Positions 39,424-49,549 of a stretch of DNA of 64,000 bases are shown here, in pieces. The notes under the pieces were generated by a model, which saw only the letters and a list, made by a program, of their open reading frames with translations, did not search any database and was not told the DNA's origin. The stretch lies in contig CM056742.1 of NCBI GenBank assembly GCA_029851415.1, positions 14,177,736 through 14,241,735 of the forward strand, given 5' to 3'. A program made the position numbers and the translations under genes. How positions within the stretch are numbered: the stretch's first letter is position 1; each line of letters opens with the position of its first letter. The stretch comes from Eretmocerus hayati. Its lineage: Eukaryota > Arthropoda > Insecta > Hymenoptera > Aphelinidae.

Positions 39424-39837
39424 ATGAAAATAAAATAATTAAAAAAAAATAATTTTAAAAATTCGCTTTTATGAACATAATAGCAACGCAAAATGTGAAA
39501 ATAATCTTGAATCTCCTTTCTGCATCTGTAGCATAGATGTTGGCTACGTTTACTGACTTACATGCTCCAAGATATTCATGATTTTAGGAATAAATATGAT
39601 AAAAGCGTGGGTTCCATCATGAAGACTACTGTTGATGAATCCAGTTGATAACCCACGCTTGCATCATATTTATTCCTAAAATCATGAATATCTTGGAGCA
39701 TGTAAGTCAGTAAACTTAGCCAACATCTATGCTACAGATGCAGAAAGGAGATTCAAGATTATTTTCACATTTTGCGTTGCTATTATGTTCATAAAAGCGA
39801 ATTTTTAAAATTATTATTTTTTAATTATTTTTTTCAT
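39424..39837. mobile_element. Near-perfect foldback hairpin (about 410 bp)
   Basis: Two arms of about 190-205 bases are reverse complements with about three substitutions over the central 145 bases and small length changes in the outer A/T runs. The loop is about 36 bases (39614-39649), between GCGTGGGTT and AACCCACGC. The near identity points to recent origin or ongoing arm conversion. A transcript would be a very long dsRNA hairpin. No coding capacity. Confidence 0.9.
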
Positions 39838-40061
39838 CGATGCTGCAAGGATTAGTGAGGGAAAAACTAGGAACGAAGATCTGGAATCCTGTTTACTACC
39901 TTGGTTTTTCTGTTACGTGTTAAAAAAACGGTTAAGAGAGTCTGTTCAATAAGGAACTTGCATGTTTTTCAATTTTAATTTCAACAGATAGACCAGGTAC
40001 GATTTATAAAGTAATTATTTTTCCCGAAATTTTTATGTGCACGGACTGCGAGTAAGGTAAA

Positions 40062-40573
40062 GGAGCCAGTAGTGGAACAACATCAGTTTGGCTCCTATAG
40101 TGGAACGCGTTTATAAATATCTTATCCAGGTGATTAGAGAAGCTAAATCGCCAAAATAAAAATTGTCTAAGATGCTCGGATGCTTCAACTACTGAGTACC
40201 GCAACATTTGAGCTCGTAGTTTAACTGTTTTTTACAGAAAAAAATCGTAAATAAATGGGTCCACGGTATGTAGATTTAGTCCTCGAGAGCCCGCCATTTT
40301 TGCCGGAATCTGATGTGAGCGCCCCTGTGTTGTACATTACAAAAGGTGTAATAACTGATATCAGATCATAGCTTATCGCATAACAACTTGTTAGTTGTAC
40401 ATCCAGGAATACTACCCGAGCTTGAATGGCGTCACGCGTGCTTTTTTCGAAGAGTAGCTTGATGTTCCAGTTGGGGATCGAAGTTTTGAAAAAGGCGCCA
40501 ATACCGGAACGCTCCGACGTCGGCTGTTCCGCTCGAGGCTACCTTCACTTCGCGCGGGCTCCAGTAACGGAAC
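40062..40573 (+). repeat. Left subterminal transposase-site-like repeats (4 copies)
   Basis: A 17-bp motif GGCTCC-WRTA-GYGGAAC occurs at 40062-40078 (GGAGCCAGTAGTGGAAC), 40090-40106, 40494-40510 and 40557-40573, all in the same orientation. The first lies inside the TIR. Repeated subterminal copies of the terminal motif are common transposase-binding sites; binding here is inferred. Confidence 0.75.
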
Positions 40574-40953
40574 AACACTTCTGGCGGGTAATGAATACAA
40601 TTTCCCTGGTGAAAACTTGTTACTTTCAGTTGCTTTATACGTTATTACATTTTCTGCGGTGGTGGCACGACCGCATCGATACAATTGACTGATATTCTGT
40701 CAATTTAGTGCGCAATTTTTGTACCGGAGACGTTAATGTGTGACCGGTGCCCCCCACAAGTGTGTTCTAACCTCTACGGCCGCTTCTCGTCGTTTGAAAG
40801 GTAAACAAACGGTCTGCCAAGTGTTCTCTTCATTTCTGTGCTTAATTTTCCTGAAAAATAATTGAAATTGAAGTTTCCGGCGTTTTGAGCTCTTTTCTAA
40901 TCATGTTATTGAGTCCAGATATAAAAGCTTATTATTGAAAATTCTTCTGCAGA

Positions 40954-43900
40954 TCAAGTAATCATGGCAGGTGCGAGGAAAAAAACCAAGATAAAAAAGG
41001 TTAAGAAGACAAATCCTTCTAAGGATCCAACAGCATTGAAAAGAAGGAAAAGACCTCAATGCATCAAAAATAAACAGAAAGCACAAAGATCTTACGATGC
41101 TAGTGTTGCCGGGGAAGCTTTGAAAGCGTTGAGAGCAGGGGAGACATTCAGAGCTGTAGAAGAAAAATATGGAGTACCTTTAGCTACGTTACATAGATTG
41201 TCCAGAGATGAACGACTAGTCCATTGTTCAAAAGGCCCTCCAAGTGTGTTGAATCCTGTCGAAGAAGAAGACTTTGCCAACTGGCTTATTTACTGCTCGG
41301 AGAGAGGTTTTTCTGTGGTTAGACAAGAATTCATAGAAACTGTCAGAAAATATTTAATTGCCAATCCAAGGCCGAACAATTTTAATGACAATCGGCCAGG
41401 CAAGAAGTGGCTAAAAATGTTTATGAAAAGGAATCCTAAAATTGCATTCAGAACAGCTCAGAACTTGACGACCACTAGAGCCGGTGTTGAAGAGGGTGAG
41501 ATAAGAGTCTGGTTTGGAAAACTGAGAGAACTGTTGATCAAAGAGAAGCTTTACGACCCATTAACTAATAGATATATCATCCCACCTCGAAGCATTGTCA
41601 ACTTGGATGAAACTGCAGTATATCTTGTCCCCAAAAATGATTCATCGGTGCTCGCTGAAAAGGGAGCAAAGGTTGTAAAGCAAGTGTGCACAGGGAATGA
41701 GAAAGGTAATGTGACTGTGTGCTTCGCTGCCAATGCTGAGGGTGAAATTGCTCCCCCGATAGTGCTTTTTGATGCCAAAAAGATGCCCAAAAAGCAAGTG
41801 CTTGCAAAAATCCCCAAGAATTGGGGTATTGGGAATACAGAAAGAGGATATATGGTTATGGAAAGTCTCTATCTGTATGTAGCAAAAATTCTTTTTCCTT
41901 GGCTTGTCACAAATGGGGTTGAGTTCCCTGTCGTGTTGTACCTCGACGGGCACTCATCACATTTCTCAAAGGAGTTGGCTGAATTTTGCAAAGAGAATAG
42001 GATCCACATCATTCAGCTCTTTCCAAATGCTACGCATATCCTGCAGCCCTTGGATGTATCTTTCTTTGCAGCTTTGAAAACGTACTATCGACAAGTGCTC
42101 CGTGATTGGAAATATACGGAAGAGATTGTAACTGTGACAAAAGGAGATGTGCCTCATTTGATTCAGACAACTCTAGAGAAACACCAAGACAGTTTTGTCG
42201 AAGGTTTGAGAAACGGTTTTCGAACGTGTGGTCTGTATCCGTTAGACCCAGACGCAGTCAATTACAATCCTTTCAAGAAGGACAAACGTAGCTCAGTATC
42301 TCAAATGGGCAGTCAAAGTATTCTTATTTCAAGCAATAGTATGAATTCTCCAATACCGAAAGATGACAACGAGCGTTTGTTGAGAATTTTTGAGAGTGCG
42401 TTGATCAAACCAGACAACTTACACCTCTTCAAATGCTGCTATTCACAAGGAACTTGGTCTGGCTCAGACCAGCTCTTTGAACTCTATAATTCATGGAAAA
42501 AATTGAAAGACATGTGTGGTGAGTTGAATTTATTCTGTTCATTGATTCAAACTAGTACTCACTCCAACCGAATCGAATTGATCCTAAACTGATCCGAATT
42601 GATGGTGACAATTCAAACATAATCTTGGATTAATGATTTCTCAATCTTTGTCATAGATTCCGATCAAGTTCCCAAAACTCCATCAGTTGCTATGGAAGAG
42701 ATTCGAGAGGATGAGCAGTTTTTGGATAATGTACAAGATAATGTACAGGCTACTTCACCTACAACTCATGAAACTCTTCCGGATCAAAATTTCTCCGAAG
42801 TTATCGAAATAGATTGGGACAATCCAGACTCTTACATCTATCAAGACGACCAACTACAATTCGATAATTCTTTCCTAGGGAATTTGAATTTTGCTTCGGA
42901 GTACACGGGTCATGCCAATCTCCCGGTTGGAGTGTCAGAGTCATCCTATGCTGATGAAAATGCTCGATTTTCATTCCATGAAGATGAACATTTCCAAGAG
43001 AGTACCATTGAAAATGAAAATCAAATATTTGTATCTTCTGCTCATGATGAAGGTATTTCTATTATTGATAATTGATGGAACTGGAAAGAGAATGTTCTTA
43101 TATTTATGGAATTTTGCAGATAACTCAAATGCTGAACTCGATTTAGTGTCATACTCGAGATTCCAAACTCATGATACTCTCGTTAGTGAATCTTCCTGCA
43201 CTAGCATGAGTCGTGCGTTCAGTGCTTTTTCCCTGAATAAGGAAAATAGAGGAATATCCAATTGCACGCTTGCGAGTCCTGTGTGTCATGCAGAAACAGT
43301 TCTCGAACTAACCCAAGATGCTTCAGTTATCCACGCCGAAGTGAGTTCTCAGAGTAACTTGAAACACAATATTGCTCACGGTATCATCAGTATTCCTCAT
43401 CAATCGCAGATTCGAAGGGGTTTGTTGCTTTCTTTCCCATGTACATAGATGAATCCAGGGGGTAAGTGAATATAACGAGTAATAATAAATTGAATTGATT
43501 CCAGGTTCTGATTGTGATGCGAGCAAAGTACAGGACAAGATTGAATCGAGCGGAAATCTTTCTCTCCATATACAGCCAATCACGAACGATCTTTCAATCG
43601 ATTCTGAGAGGTTGGAAGTGGGGCTTGTTTCCGTGGACATGAATCCTACCGATCAAGAGTCCACAGGAACTTCTGGGAATCATGAAGGTGAGTTCGTGAC
43701 GGATATAACATAATTCTGATTAATCAAAATACTGATACGATGAGCACCGTAATTTTTGCAAATATAACTCTTCTGCAATTCAAGGTTCAATTGAAGGAAA
43801 GCTACCTTTTTCGTCAAAAATAAGTCAAGTTGCCAGAGTACCTACGCTGTATAAAAGGAAAAAACAAAGAAACTATGAAATTGTTGTAAATACTGTTGAT

Positions 43901-44260
43901 GTTCTGATGGAGAAGTTAGAAAAGAAAGAAGAAGAGGAAAGATTGAGAGAAGAACAAGTCCACGAGAGGAAATTATTGAAGGAGCAAAATAAACTGAGGA
44001 AAGAAAAGGAAGCAGAATTATTGAAGTCTTTGAGAGACAAGAAGAATTCGATCACGGAGAGAAAAAAAAATATTCAGGATCAGATTAAAGAATTGAGGAA
44101 AAAATCGAAGTCGGAAAAAGACAAGGATCAGAAGGCCTGTTGGCAAGTTGAGATCCTCGATCTAAATTCTAAGCTTTTGAAAATTAGCGAAGAACTTTTG
44201 GAACACGAAAAAGAAGCTACAGTCTGTCGTCTGAAAATCAAACAAGAAAAAATCAATTGA
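40954..44260 (+). CDS. Pogo-family transposase with spliced C-terminal tail (exons 1-5)
   Basis: Predicted coding exons: 40964-42518, 42657-43052, 43120-43419 (or ending 43380), 43505-43687 and 43785-44260, giving about 969 (or 956) residues. It would cut and paste the surrounding element in the nucleus. Exon 1: basic N-terminus (KKTKIKKVKK), a psq-type helix-turn-helix at about residues 43-80, a second CENP-B/Tc5-type DNA-binding helix block at about 90-170, and a DDE_1 catalytic domain with D215 (NLDET), D328 (LYLDGHSSH) and D364 (HILQPLDVSF); a third Asp is normal for pogo. The ATG follows an acceptor-like TTCTTCTGCAG at about 40943-40953, so a 5' UTR intron is likely. No stop or frameshift interrupts the catalytic core. 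If intron 1 is retained, the protein ends at 542 residues (stop at 42590-42592). Confidence 0.9.
42657..44260 (+). CDS. C-terminal exons 2-5 of the pogo transposase (acidic tail and coiled coil)
   Basis: All four junctions are phase 1: each upstream exon ends in a single G before GT, and each downstream exon supplies AT or GT to make Asp or Gly, followed by Ser or Asn (DSD, DNS, GSD, GSI). Donors are GTGAGT (42519), GTATTT (43053), GTTTGT (43420) or GTATCA (43381), and GTGAGT (43688). Acceptors end in CATAG, TGCAG, CCAG and CAAG. Exon 2 is strongly acidic (EEIREDEQFLDN, EIDWDNPDSY). Exons 3 and 4 are Ser-rich. Exon 5 starts with a basic patch (YKRKKQRN) and then a long Lys/Glu coiled coil of about 110 residues. 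A strong GTAAGT at 43463 lies beyond an in-frame TAG (43446-43448) and would leave a 42-base intron, so I prefer earlier donors. Exon 3 end is the least certain point. Confidence 0.65.
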
Positions 44261-44938
44261 GTCGGCAGTATGGGGGACCAAAGCTATCAAGGACCAAACG
44301 CGTATGATATCTTACCAGCTCTAATAATTTACTCGCATGATTGTGAGAATTGATTTGAATATGAAAAGAGTGGATACTTCTATTTAAATGACTTGAATGC
44401 ATCAGTTCAATTATCAAAAGTGATAGTGGGGGTATCTAATTTTTCCATATTCATCACGAAGATAGTCAATATAGGAAATTCGATTGGTTGTTTGTTCACA
44501 AAACAATTTTATATTTAAGTTATCTTTGGAGTCAGATTGTATTTTGGTGCGATCCCAGTTCGGCGCTGTCAGTAGTTTATGTAAATATGGCAACAGCCAT
44601 CCCAAAAGTCTTAATAGCTTTTCGATTGTTGTGATTGTTCCAATATTTTATTACCAGTTGACGATTTGAATTAAATTTTTATTCATTAGTTACTTAGTTC
44701 ATAGATACTATGACGAAAGTAATTGATTCGATTTGTGATTGATTCATGCTCATGAAAATGACAGTTGATCAATTACAGCGAAGTGTGCATTCCCATAAAA
44801 TATTGTCAGAGTAGTAATCATTAAGAAAGAGGGATCATTGCGACTAAAGTCACTCGGCGTCAGCTAATATTTGTAAATCTGCTCATTTCATGATGTCTGG
44901 ATGTACTTGCAATTGTAAATTAAATTTTGATCGCAAAG

Positions 44939-44944
44939 AATAAA
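44939..44944 (+). terminator. Poly(A) signal of the pogo transposase gene
   Basis: AATAAA lies about 680 bp after the stop codon and before the right subterminal repeats, inside the element. Confidence 0.55.
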
Positions 44945-45028
44945 TGACATTTTATCTCATAATAAGAATCAAACTTGTTGCATTATTCGTCACCCTTATC
45001 CGTATCGGAGATACGGTTGCGAATCGTT

Positions 45029-45285
45029 GTTCCACCATAGGATCCCTCTGTTCCATTATAGGCTCCATCGCAAAAAAGGCGTTCCGCTATAGGAGCCCTG
45101 ACACTCCTCCGTCAAATGCGAATTTTTTTGATTCTATACAAGTTATCAGAGTGTTCCTTTTTTTAAAATGACCAGGAAGGATTGATTCACAAGATCTACC
45201 ACTTTCATTCGAAAAAGAAACCGATTTCACTCAAAAATACGCTAATTACCGATAAGCAGTCATTTTTTGTTCCACTACTGGCTCC
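45029..45285 (-). repeat. Right subterminal transposase-site-like repeats (4 copies)
   Basis: The inverse of the left motif occurs at 45029-45045, 45050-45066, 45081-45097 and 45269-45285 (GTTCCACTACTGGCTCC, inside the TIR). All four face the opposite way to the four left copies, giving mirrored ends of the transposon. Confidence 0.75.
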
Positions 45286-45294
45286 TTTACCTTA

Positions 45295-46728
45295 ATAAAT
45301 TATTGTAAATCGTTCAATATTTGCGAAGTTTCAAACGCTCCGGAAAAAGCCGAGCGACATGACCGAGCGTGCCCGAGCGCCCGCGTGCATGTGTTGTATC
45401 TGTGTGTTATGTTTACAATGTCGTTCGAAACGAATAACATCATCAACACACCAAATCTACTGATAAATAACACTCTCCGAGTTGACGAACATCACAGAGA
45501 TCACGGAGTAATAGTTATTGCCGACTTGCGAGACTTGTCGTCATCATGCGGATCCCGAAATCAAGTCTAACCTCAAACGTCGTGCGGTCAATGAAGCGGA
45601 CGACGCGCGGACGAGCCTACACAGCAGACGAAGCAAATTAACATGGGATTAGAGCCTGAAAGATTCCTATTGGTTCAGCACCCTGGCAATCGTGACGTCA
45701 CGATTGCCCGACCAATCAAAATCGTTTGAGCGCGAATCTAATAATTACGATTTTTCAACGATTTTAATCGCGAATTCTTAAATGTAGACGGCATATTTTT
45801 AGCCGAAACTTTTGTAGATAGTCTACACTCACCCTAATAATCAGATTCAGATCGAAAGCAAGCCGAATTTTTTTTCATGCAAGTTCCTTATTGATTCTGT
45901 GTGAATTCGCAATATTCTGAATTTTATCTTGCTGATTTGAGAGATCTGATCATTCTCTTCCACAAGACAACTCACCATGATTATCAAATCTTATATCATC
46001 AGAAAAATTGTTACATGTACAATCTCTTTACTGTTATTTCATTACTATTGTTACAAAGAAAAGAACATCTCGCCCATGATATTTCCTTTCCTTCCCCTTT
46101 GGGAAAAATTTATCAAATATTTTCAATGTTTGAAAAAGCTTATTCAACGTCGTAGTATACTCTATACATAGCCGTCTCCACTTCACTGCACTCGAGAGAC
46201 TTACGACGACACTCTTACCAACTTCTCGTTTTTCAATTTACCAAGTTTCATTTTTAACGATCCGACGTCGGGACTCATAGTATATAGGGAGATAGAAGCA
46301 TCATCCTCGACTCTCTGTAATATTCTCAAAAGGTTCACCTCTCAAAGGCAAGACGCAGGACTTTATACAAAAGAGATATTTCAAACTTCAGAGTTCTTGT
46401 CAATTTTATGAGTTTGATAGATTTTCTTGCAGAGTATGAGTAATGGAAAATTTTTAAAAATATCTGAAAATGAAGAGTCGAGTGATTTATACCACTTTAT
46501 CATCGCATTTTCTTGAGAAATGTTGTTGTGAGTAAGAAAATTCTAGAGGTACATAATAAGTGTCGTCTGCAGTCTTCACCTTCCAATCCTGAGAAATTGA
46601 AGTTTCCTGTGTCATGGAATGATGGCTAATTAAACCTTAGCCCACTCACTTTGGTCCCCACTTCTCAGCTTCTAGAAAATCTCTTGCCACAAAAGAAGTC
46701 AATGAGTAGTTGTAAAATCACAAAGAAT
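45295..46728. other. Flank of the pogo element, no gene seen
   Basis: Besides the palindrome and the outer TIR, no exon is supported. The 61-codon frame at 45385-45570 sits in the GC-rich part and has no recognised homology. Confidence 0.4.
45685..45708. promoter_or_regulatory. Perfect 24-bp palindrome with CRE site and flanking CCAAT boxes
   Basis: The palindrome is centred on TGACGTCA (45693-45700), the consensus site for CREB/ATF bZIP dimers. It is flanked by ATTGG at 45669-45673 and CCAAT at 45712-45716, which face each other. The surroundings (45330-45760) are GC- and CpG-rich for this window. No gene of notable length starts next to it. It may be a promoter of the outer element or of an unseen transcript; binding is inferred from motif only. 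Confidence 0.45.
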
Positions 46729-48102
46729 CCCTGGTAGAAATCTCTCCATAAAACTTAGACTTGAAACTAAAATATGGCCAAAAAAGATGGACCATATCCT
46801 ATGACTGATAAATGGCCAATATTTGGGCTAGTTTGGAAGGGATTTTTCAGTAGTCTAGAAAATCTAGGCAAAAAATGGGCAATACGTGATACTTCCGCGA
46901 TAAGCGCGGGACTCAATTTTTTGGGCTAATAAATGGCTTAATATTGGCTTTGAAATTTATCCAATGACTTCTCTTGATATTTGGTGTACATAAATTATAG
47001 TTAAAGTATGGCCTTATTTTTTGTCTATCTCCTCTTCCGAAAACGGGTATTCACTAAGGTTATCACTCGCTGTCTGTCAAACATACACTGAATTACAGCT
47101 GCCCTTATAAAGTCTGGACACTAAATTCGTACACAGGTATCAGCAATATCGTCACTCATTTCTCGCGAAGGGTGCTTGTTATGTGTCACTTAATAAACCA
47201 TGGACAAAGAATACACCACATGGACATCACGTGCAGCATAGCCTCGAAACTGCTCCGCTCAAGCTTCTCACGCTTGGCATAGCGTCTCCATCCCCACATC
47301 ACCAAAATCGGCAGATTTTCGTCACATTGGCGAACACCACCTCCTCGATTAACGATAAACACCAATTGATAAACTCGCGAGTCGCGGTTTGTATTCACGT
47401 CGACCATGTCGATGGCGCAAGCTGACGACGAAGACTGGCCGCCATTATGCGAGGTTAGTCACAGCAAAAATCGAGTCTAAAAATTTTAGTCAAAATTTGC
47501 CCATAATCTGACCTGTTCAAAATGGCTAAATAATGGACTTCGTTTCTGCGCTTGAACGATTGGGCTCTAATCGATAGGTGGCGCGGTGACAGGATTTGCT
47601 TACCCACTATAGTTTAAGCAACCTCGAGCTTAGACCACGAGCCTGGACTTTTCCTCCGCGTGCAAGTCCTTATGGGGAACTCGACACATCTTTTGCAAAT
47701 GATGATAATGGTTATGACCCGATCATCCCAATACTTTTGCTCGAGCACACGAGCTTTTTCCATGATTTATTAGTATCGAAAATAATATATCTGAATAATT
47801 TTCTACTCATCGCTATTAATTGAATCCCTCAAAATTATGTCATGATTTGACCCATGAAAGGCCCAAATTCTGTCTAGATCAACTTAGGCCACGAAATTTT
47901 GTTCTCCAGTTGGCTAAAAAATATGGCCAAATATTAGATAAAAAATGGCCAAATAGACGCACTCCATAAATGGGCGATTTATAGCGGAAATATCGTTTCA
48001 TCCTCAGGTAAAATATGGACAAATTTTTTGTCCATTTTTTGGCTATAGAAAAATCTACATGGCCAATTTTTGGCCATAAATGAAAGTGGATTTCTACCAG
48101 GG
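46729..48102. mobile_element. TIR element, CCCTGGTAGAAAT ends (copy 2)
   Basis: The left end is CCCTGGTAGAAATC and the right end GATTTCTACCAGGG, with AT abutting both. Near the ends the phrases AAATGGCCAA and TTTTGGCCAT recur many times in both orientations, echoing ATGGTCA phrases in copy 1 at 13405-14588. The interior is about 1.3 kb without a transposase frame. Confidence 0.65.
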
Positions 48103-48632
48103 ATGGCGAAATTATAAAATTGTAAATTTTCAATTTCCTCAATTTTTCTACAAAGTGGAATTATATGAAGACTCCATTGTTATTGGATTACATTTCTGGC
48201 ATCGTCACAGATTTTTGATAATTCCTCCAGGTTTTTATGATGTATCCAAGTGAACTCATCACAAATATCGGTTTTTGGGAAAGCCCACATTATTGGGCAC
48301 TTCTAGTGAGCGGGTTGGATTCAAGATGAATGGTTAATAGTTGAAAACCCGATAGATATCATTCTACTTATTGAAATTACAATCTGCAGAAGAATCTTTC
48401 AGGGAGAATGATTGAAATATTCTAGTCTTTTGGCTTTGATACCTGTTCTCAATCCAAAATGAGTCGACTGTACTACATTGAGTCAAACTCACTGCGCTAA
48501 ATTACTTGTGGAATACAAAAAATGTCTGAGTAGAACTCGTTCTGTCAGGCGAAAAATCAATACCAAAGACCCGGAAGGCTCCCAAAACTGCGAATACATG
48601 GATAATGAAGCTGAGAAATTTGTTGAGGGGAG

Positions 48633-49549
48633 AATTGAGGGGGTGGGTGGAAGAAGGGCGTAATTGCAAAAAGGTCATTCTGAGAAAATCGATAAAAACC
48701 TAACCAAAGTCGCTAGGGGCGGGATTGGGTGACACAACATGGCTCATTCCAGAGACGGTGACATCCTCCAAATATATGTACAAGAATTGGAGGATTAGAG
48801 TCAATATTGAATATTTCAAAGCTATTTCAAAAAAATGCAATTTGGCCCTTTTTCCGAATTCTGGGTCAAATTTCGATGCATTTTCCACACAAACATTGGG
48901 ATCAGATTCCGAAATCAAGTCCAATCCTCTTCAAAATTCACGAGAGTGTCTATGGGCGTGTTTTATGAGATATGTGATGGCGAAAAGGCGGCTTAATCCT
49001 CGCTCAACGGTTTTATACGCACGGGAAGCTTTTACCAGTTGTGTGAAAATATTGAGAACCTATTTTCACTAGGGAAGGGTGGTAACACATAATTTGAAGG
49101 GAGATGAACATGTTTGAATAAGTAGAAACGACAAAATAACGTTTTTCGACCCAGGAGAATTTTTTCAGAATCTTTTCATCACAAATTAGGCCCTTTTTCC
49201 ATATCGCACCTGATTACGCTCTTCATGAAAGGTAATAACGCCCGTTTTTTTCCTTCTTCATCAGGAACTCAGGCCTATTTGGAATATGATCTTGTAAATT
49301 ACTCACCCTTTCCGAAATTTTTTGGAACTGAATGAGAAAATTACATCCTTTTTGGAACATTCCGATGCAATTACGCCTTTTTCAAATTTTACGATGCAAT
49401 TACGCCCTTTTCGATCCATGGTGGTTTTCAAGGTTTTTTGAAGAATGAGTTTTGGGGGGCGATGGATCATGGTTCGAAGGTTCAAAAAAGCGACAGGGGG
49501 GGAAATAGTGGCGTAACCATCATTATCCCTTCTTCTACGCCACCCCAAA
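48633..49549. mobile_element. GGGCGTAAT-repeat element, copy 2
   Basis: The left end AATTGAGGGGGTGGGTGGA and the decayed inverted right end CGCCACCCCAAATT bracket an interior that matches 33624-34577 in the opposite orientation. Copies of AAAGGGCGTAATTGC or its inverse lie near 48653, 49186, 49373 and 49396. It is more decayed than copy 1 at the right end. Confidence 0.7.

Larger units (their letters stand above)
40053..45294 (+). mobile_element. Complete pogo/Tigger-like DNA transposon
   Basis: TA at 40053-40054 and 45293-45294 flanks ends that match perfectly over 26 bp, beginning AGGTAAAGGAGCCAGTAGTG on both. The unit is 5238 bp between the TAs. It contains one intact transposase gene on the plus strand, a poly(A) signal at 44939 and four subterminal motif copies at each end in mirrored orientation. 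TA target duplication, TIR size and DDD transposase are all as known for the pogo branch of Tc1/mariner. The intact ends and frame suggest recent activity. It is longer than typical pogo elements (about 2 kb) because of spliced 3' exons. Confidence 0.93.
39946..45894. mobile_element. Outer TIR element hosting the pogo transposon
   Basis: TCAATAAGGAACTTGCATG at 39946-39964 is matched by its inverse at about 45876-45894, outside the pogo ends. A TCTGT word lies just outside both ends, offset by one base, as a possible target duplication. Sequence belonging to this element would be 39946-40052 and 45295-45894, about 0.7 kb in all. It includes a GC-rich stretch with a CRE palindrome. If correct, pogo inserted about 100 bp from its left end. 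Confidence 0.5.
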
